From: Sergeia podlipaevii
Lineage: Eukaryota > Euglenozoa > Kinetoplastea > Trypanosomatida > Trypanosomatidae
Direction of reading: 5' to 3'
Assembly (NCBI GenBank): GCA_030849805.1
Contig: JASANZ010001844.1
Coordinates: 1 to 19,136 of the forward strand
DNA length: 19,136 nucleotides
Shown: positions 16,502-19,136 of the stretch, piece by piece
Position numbering within the stretch: the first letter of the stretch is position 1
Layout: the number at the start of each line of letters is the position of its first letter
Position numbers and translations under genes: made by a program
The notes under the pieces: generated by a model
What the model was told of the DNA's origin: nothing
The model's input: only the letters and a program-made list of their open reading frames with translations
Database searches by the model: none

Positions 16502-19136
16502 CTAACGTTGTCTTGCGGACCCCGGCTTGGAGGAGCTACCCTTGCTCTTGCTGCTACCCATACTGAAGCGTGTACCGCCGAGAGTCGCATTCGGTGAAGG
16601 CGCGATACCAAGTTTCACATCTAACGTCATCAGTTGTTTCGCCGTGGCCTCCTGTTTCTCCTTAAGCTCATAGTACGTACTCGACAGTGGCGCTTCATGT
16701 GTCACACGCTTGCCTACGAGGCGCCGGATCGGCCGCACCCCCTTACCAGCGTAGTCTATAGTGAAGTCCGTCAGGTTGAGAACCAGCGTGCCCTCCTCCA
16801 TCACGCGGCGGGTGCGGGAGCGGCCGAGAAAGAAGAGCTCCACCTGAGGCGCAATCTTCTTTGGAAGCGCTTCCCATGTAGCCGGCTTCACGACGCCGTG
16901 CTCCAGCATCTGCGGTGGATGCGTGCACACCTGCCACACCACAATGCTTTCCTCTACCGTTTGCTTAGCCTCAGAGGCGCGCTTCACTTCCTGGTAGTTG
17001 GTAAGGTATTGTGCACGCATAAGCGTCGGCGGGTGCAGTCGACGGCGGTCATTAAGCCTAACATTGAGGTAGGTCAGGGAGGCAATGGCCTGGGTTACCG
17101 CCTCGGCGTTCTCCAGCTCTAAGCGTATCTTCTTGAGAAGCATGCTCGCCACTGCTTGATCTCCCTCTGGTATGAGTTCATCCCCAATCGTTCCGACGAG
17201 ACTACCAACCATCTCCAACTGTACGTGTGTGACATCGTTGTATGCGCTCCTCACGGTGATAGACCGCACCCGGAAAGAAGAGGAGAGGGGGAGGAGCCAC
17301 TCGCGGTTACACGGGTGCATCGAGACATCCGCGAGTTCCAGGGCCTCCGCCACGTCAAAAAGCTCAAACACCACCGCATTGTCAGGAATGCTGTCGATAT
17401 CCACTGAAATGTCCGACGCGTCACCGTCGCCGGCATCGGCGCTAGGGGGGGAGGTGAGGGTGACGTTGCCACTGCGACCTATCGAGGATAAAGCCCGGGA
17501 TTCATCATCAAAGCGTGGGCTACCAGGGCTGCCGCCTGGCAAAAAATTGTCAAAAAGACCAAAGCCTTGCCGAGCTACAGTGAAGCCGGGGAATACATAG
17601 AGCTCGCCCCTGTGTAGCTTCCGCAAGTACGCCAGATCAGCCGCAGACACATCGCGAATGCCGACGTAGAGTGGGGGAGGTGGGAGCAGCAAGACATTTC
17701 CCTCTTCGTGTGGAGGGGATGTAAAGCGAACCGTTGGCTTGCCAGTGTCTTCGCCTTCAGCTGCACCACCGCTGGTCGCATCGCCGATGGCGATGTTCTC
17801 GACGATATCGTCAAATTCCCCACGCCCGGCGTGACGACCACTGTCGATAGCAGGGATCGATGCCGTTAGCAAGGCAGCAATAAGTGCAGACCACTTGGAC
17901 AGGAGTGTCTCGCAGCGGTTCGCGGTACCTGCGGCGGCTGCAAGCACAGCTGCAGGTACCATGCTACTACCCGCAGCAGCAGCACTGCTCTTGGAGGTCG
18001 CTGTAGCACCAGCAGCGGAAGCAACAGCGGTAGCTTCACCAGCAGCGGCGCCGTCGGCTGCAGCTGCCTCGCTACCACCTCCGAGGAGGTCACGGGTGCG
18101 GAAGGCGCTAGTTAGTTCTTGCTGAATAGAGTACTTGGGTACCTCCGTTACTGGGAACGTGCATGCCACATCAACGGGCTCCATCGTGATGAGGTGCGCG
18201 GCGAGCAGAGCTGCGCGGCTAACGCCCGGGTACAACGCCAAGTGGCGCATCGCAATCGCGTCCTCAAGCAGCACCACTGCGGCGACCTTTACTCCCCAGT
18301 TCCTTGCCACCTCTCTGTGAATTGCTAAGAAATCGTGCTTCTTGATCACTGTCACGGCATTTTCCATAATTTTCTTCACAAACCCACCTGCGTCCTCGTA
18401 TTCGCGGAACACACTGGTGGCGATAGGCCACTGCATAGAGACTGGAAAAGAGCAGCGGCGCTGGGAGGCCTCAAGAATCTGATCCACTTCCTCGAGGGAG
18501 AGCTCTTCGCCAATAAGACGGTCATTTTTGCTGATGTTGGAGGTCTCGGCAAAGCGGCCAATGAGCTCGTGGTACATCTCTAGCTCCTCGATGATGGGCA
18601 CCTTCTTACGGATTTCCGTGCAAGAGAGAAACGACTGCTTGGGGATTTTGCCGCCCTCCGCATGCCGCAGCTTGCCCTCAATCTTCACCTTGACCGAGTT
18701 GGCAGCGAGTTTGTCTGGCGAGATGATACCCACAGAAAGTGGGACAGCAAACAAGGCAAGCGTCGACTCCTCGATCCGCTGAATGCACCGGAGCACCAGT
18801 ACTTGCTTTGATGGCATGCCGTTCTTCCCCGCTCCTGGTCGCCTATCACCACCAGACCAATATGCCTGGAAGCAGCGGGCCGTGTTCAGGCCATCTGGAT
18901 GTGGGCGTGATTCTAATGAAAACATCCCAGCCGGACCTTTGAAGTTTGGGAGGGTAATAGTGATAGTGTCGCCTTCCACAATAGGCACGCTGCAGCGGAA
19001 CTGAATGCGAATACTGACCTCCACCTTGGGCAGGGGTGGCCCCACTGCAAGAGTCATATCATGAAACTCTGCCGAGCTGGTGAACTGCGGCGCACCGGGG
19101 TCTGGCAAGGGAGCCGTGTACTGACCGAGACGCGCA
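16502..19136 (-). CDS. Partial large protein with divergent ADP-ribosyltransferase-like region and C-terminal WWE domain
   Basis: The frame is open from a TAG at 16502-16504 to the window end without an in-frame stop, so the N-terminus is missing. The first in-window ATG (the Met of EFHDMTLAVG, near 19058) follows clearly coding sequence, and the codon at 19108 is TTG, not a start. Visible parts: a beta-rich N-terminal region (18930-19040, IRIQFRCSVPIVEGDTITI); a mixed helical region; an Ala/Gly/Ser/Thr-rich linker (about 17930-18085); an ADP-ribosyltransferase-like stretch with LYVGIR (17654-17671), FPGFTVAR (17570-17593) and SMHPCNREWLLP ending in SSSFRV (about 17270-17325); a WWE-like domain with Trp at 16934-16936, Trp at 16874-16876 and Glu at 16838-16840; and a basic Ser/Gly/Lys tail. 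WWE domains bind ADP-ribose polymers. No membrane segment or signal peptide is seen in the visible part. The ORF is certain; WWE is likely; the transferase reading is a hypothesis. Confidence 0.85.
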   Translation of the reverse strand, partial: ARLGQYTAPLPDPGAPQFTSSAEFHDMTLAVGPPLPKVEVSIRIQFRCSVPIVEGDTITITLPNFKGPAGMFSLESRPHPDGLNTARCFQAYWSGGDRRPGAGKNGMPSKQVLVLRCIQRIEESTLALFAVPLSVGIISPDKLAANSVKVKIEGKLRHAEGGKIPKQSFLSCTEIRKKVPIIEELEMYHELIGRFAETSNISKNDRLIGEELSLEEVDQILEASQRRCSFPVSMQWPIATSVFREYEDAGGFVKKIMENAVTVIKKHDFLAIHREVARNWGVKVAAVVLLEDAIAMRHLALYPGVSRAALLAAHLITMEPVDVACTFPVTEVPKYSIQQELTSAFRTRDLLGGGSEAAAADGAAAGEATAVASAAGATATSKSSAAAAGSSMVPAAVLAAAAGTANRCETLLSKWSALIAALLTASIPAIDSGRHAGRGEFDDIVENIAIGDATSGGAAEGEDTGKPTVRFTSPPHEEGNVLLLPPPPLYVGIRDVSAADLAYLRKLHRGELYVFPGFTVARQGFGLFDNFLPGGSPGSPRFDDESRALSSIGRSGNVTLTSPPSADAGDGDASDISVDIDSIPDNAVVFELFDVAEALELADVSMHPCNREWLLPLSSSFRVRSITVRSAYNDVTHVQLEMVGSLVGTIGDELIPEGDQAVASMLLKKIRLELENAEAVTQAIASLTYLNVRLNDRRRLHPPTLMRAQYLTNYQEVKRASEAKQTVEESIVVWQVCTHPPQMLEHGVVKPATWEALPKKIAPQVELFFLGRSRTRRVMEEGTLVLNLTDFTIDYAGKGVRPIRRLVGKRVTHEAPLSSTYYELKEKQEATAKQLMTLDVKLGIAPSPNATLGGTRFSMGSSKSKGSSSKPGSARQR
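16730..16960 (-). other. WWE-like domain within the C-terminal part of the partial gene
   Basis: The domain is named for two Trp and one Glu, all present here: VVWQV, TWEAL and QVELFF. The second Trp and the Glu are 12 positions apart, as I recall for Deltex and RNF146. The strand TLVLNLTDFTIDY followed by GVRPIRR reproduces the closing strands and basic end of the RNF146 domain (LYVADLENMVQY, then GRRRKIKR). The loop between the two Trp is longer than usual, about 19 residues. Characterised WWE domains recognise iso-ADP-ribose in poly(ADP-ribose) chains and occur with ubiquitin ligases or PARPs. Whether this one binds ligand is unknown. Confidence 0.68.
17240..18150 (-). other. ADP-ribosyltransferase-like region, probably catalytically degenerate
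   Basis: Segments follow the order of the arginine-specific (ARTC) and exotoxin-type fold. A YSIQQELTSAFRT helix is followed by the Ala-rich insertion, then ETLLSKWSALIAALLTA. Next come LYVGIR where LYRG is expected, FPGFTVAR where a GFTSTS is expected, and SMHPCNREWLLP then FRV where an S..pxExEVLLPP...FxV block is expected. Thus Arg of the R-S-E triad is shifted or lost, STS is replaced, and only the last Glu of ExE remains. This is family-pattern reading by eye. Confidence 0.45.
17925..18090 (-). repeat. Alanine-rich low-complexity linker in the ART/WWE protein
   Basis: About 55 residues made almost only of Ala, Gly, Ser, Thr and Val, coded by imperfect GCN/CTG-like triplets. It separates two predicted helices of the transferase-like region and probably forms a disordered or length-variable linker. 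Confidence 0.8.

Noticed and set aside
19106..19108. Start codon of the ART/WWE protein
   Set aside because: The codon is TTG and the frame stays open to the window end with coding-like residues, so the true start lies outside.

Overview
The window looks like nuclear DNA of a trypanosomatid (kinetoplastid) protist. Eight protein genes lie head-to-tail, all on the minus strand. None shows a cis-spliced intron. They are separated by 0.6-1.4 kb spacers rich in A/T, homopolymers and microsatellites. Seven of the eight starts lie inside the window; upstream of each, on the coding strand, a pyrimidine tract is followed by an AG, the layout of spliced-leader trans-splicing in a polycistronic unit. 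Coding DNA is moderately G/C-rich and spacers are much poorer. The genus cannot be fixed from this sequence alone.

Layout in transcription order, from high to low coordinates. (1) 16502 to beyond 19136: a 5'-truncated large protein that I read as a divergent ADP-ribosyltransferase-like fold followed by a WWE domain. (2) 14860-15591: a mitochondrial elongation factor P-like protein. (3) 14019-14285: a small twin CX9C protein. (4) 12105-13304: mitochondrial ribosomal protein uL24m. (5) 9309-10868: a DGAT2-family acyltransferase with a long N-terminal extension. (6) 7506-7931: a small single-span membrane protein of unknown function, probably mitochondrial. (7) 5489-6484: a non-catalytic MPN-domain protein, most like eIF3 subunit f. 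(8) 736-4335: CFAP251/WDR66, a WD-repeat and EF-hand-like protein of the axonemal calmodulin- and spoke-associated complex. Bases 1-735 hold its 3' UTR and probably the leader of the next gene, which lies outside the window.

The genes are not an operon with one task: kinetoplastid polycistronic units mix functions and control each gene after transcription. Even so, three or four of the eight are predicted to act in the mitochondrion (EF-P, uL24m, twin CX9C, the small membrane protein), and two of those in mitochondrial translation.

Two points stand out. The protein at 16502-19136 combines the W-W-E signature of a poly(ADP-ribose)-reader domain with an ADP-ribosyltransferase-like region in which most expected catalytic positions are substituted. 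The single N at 11483 is flanked by a nearly perfect 75-bp direct repeat, which is most simply an unmerged contig overlap. No CRISPR array, tRNA, rRNA, transposon or virus-derived element was recognised.
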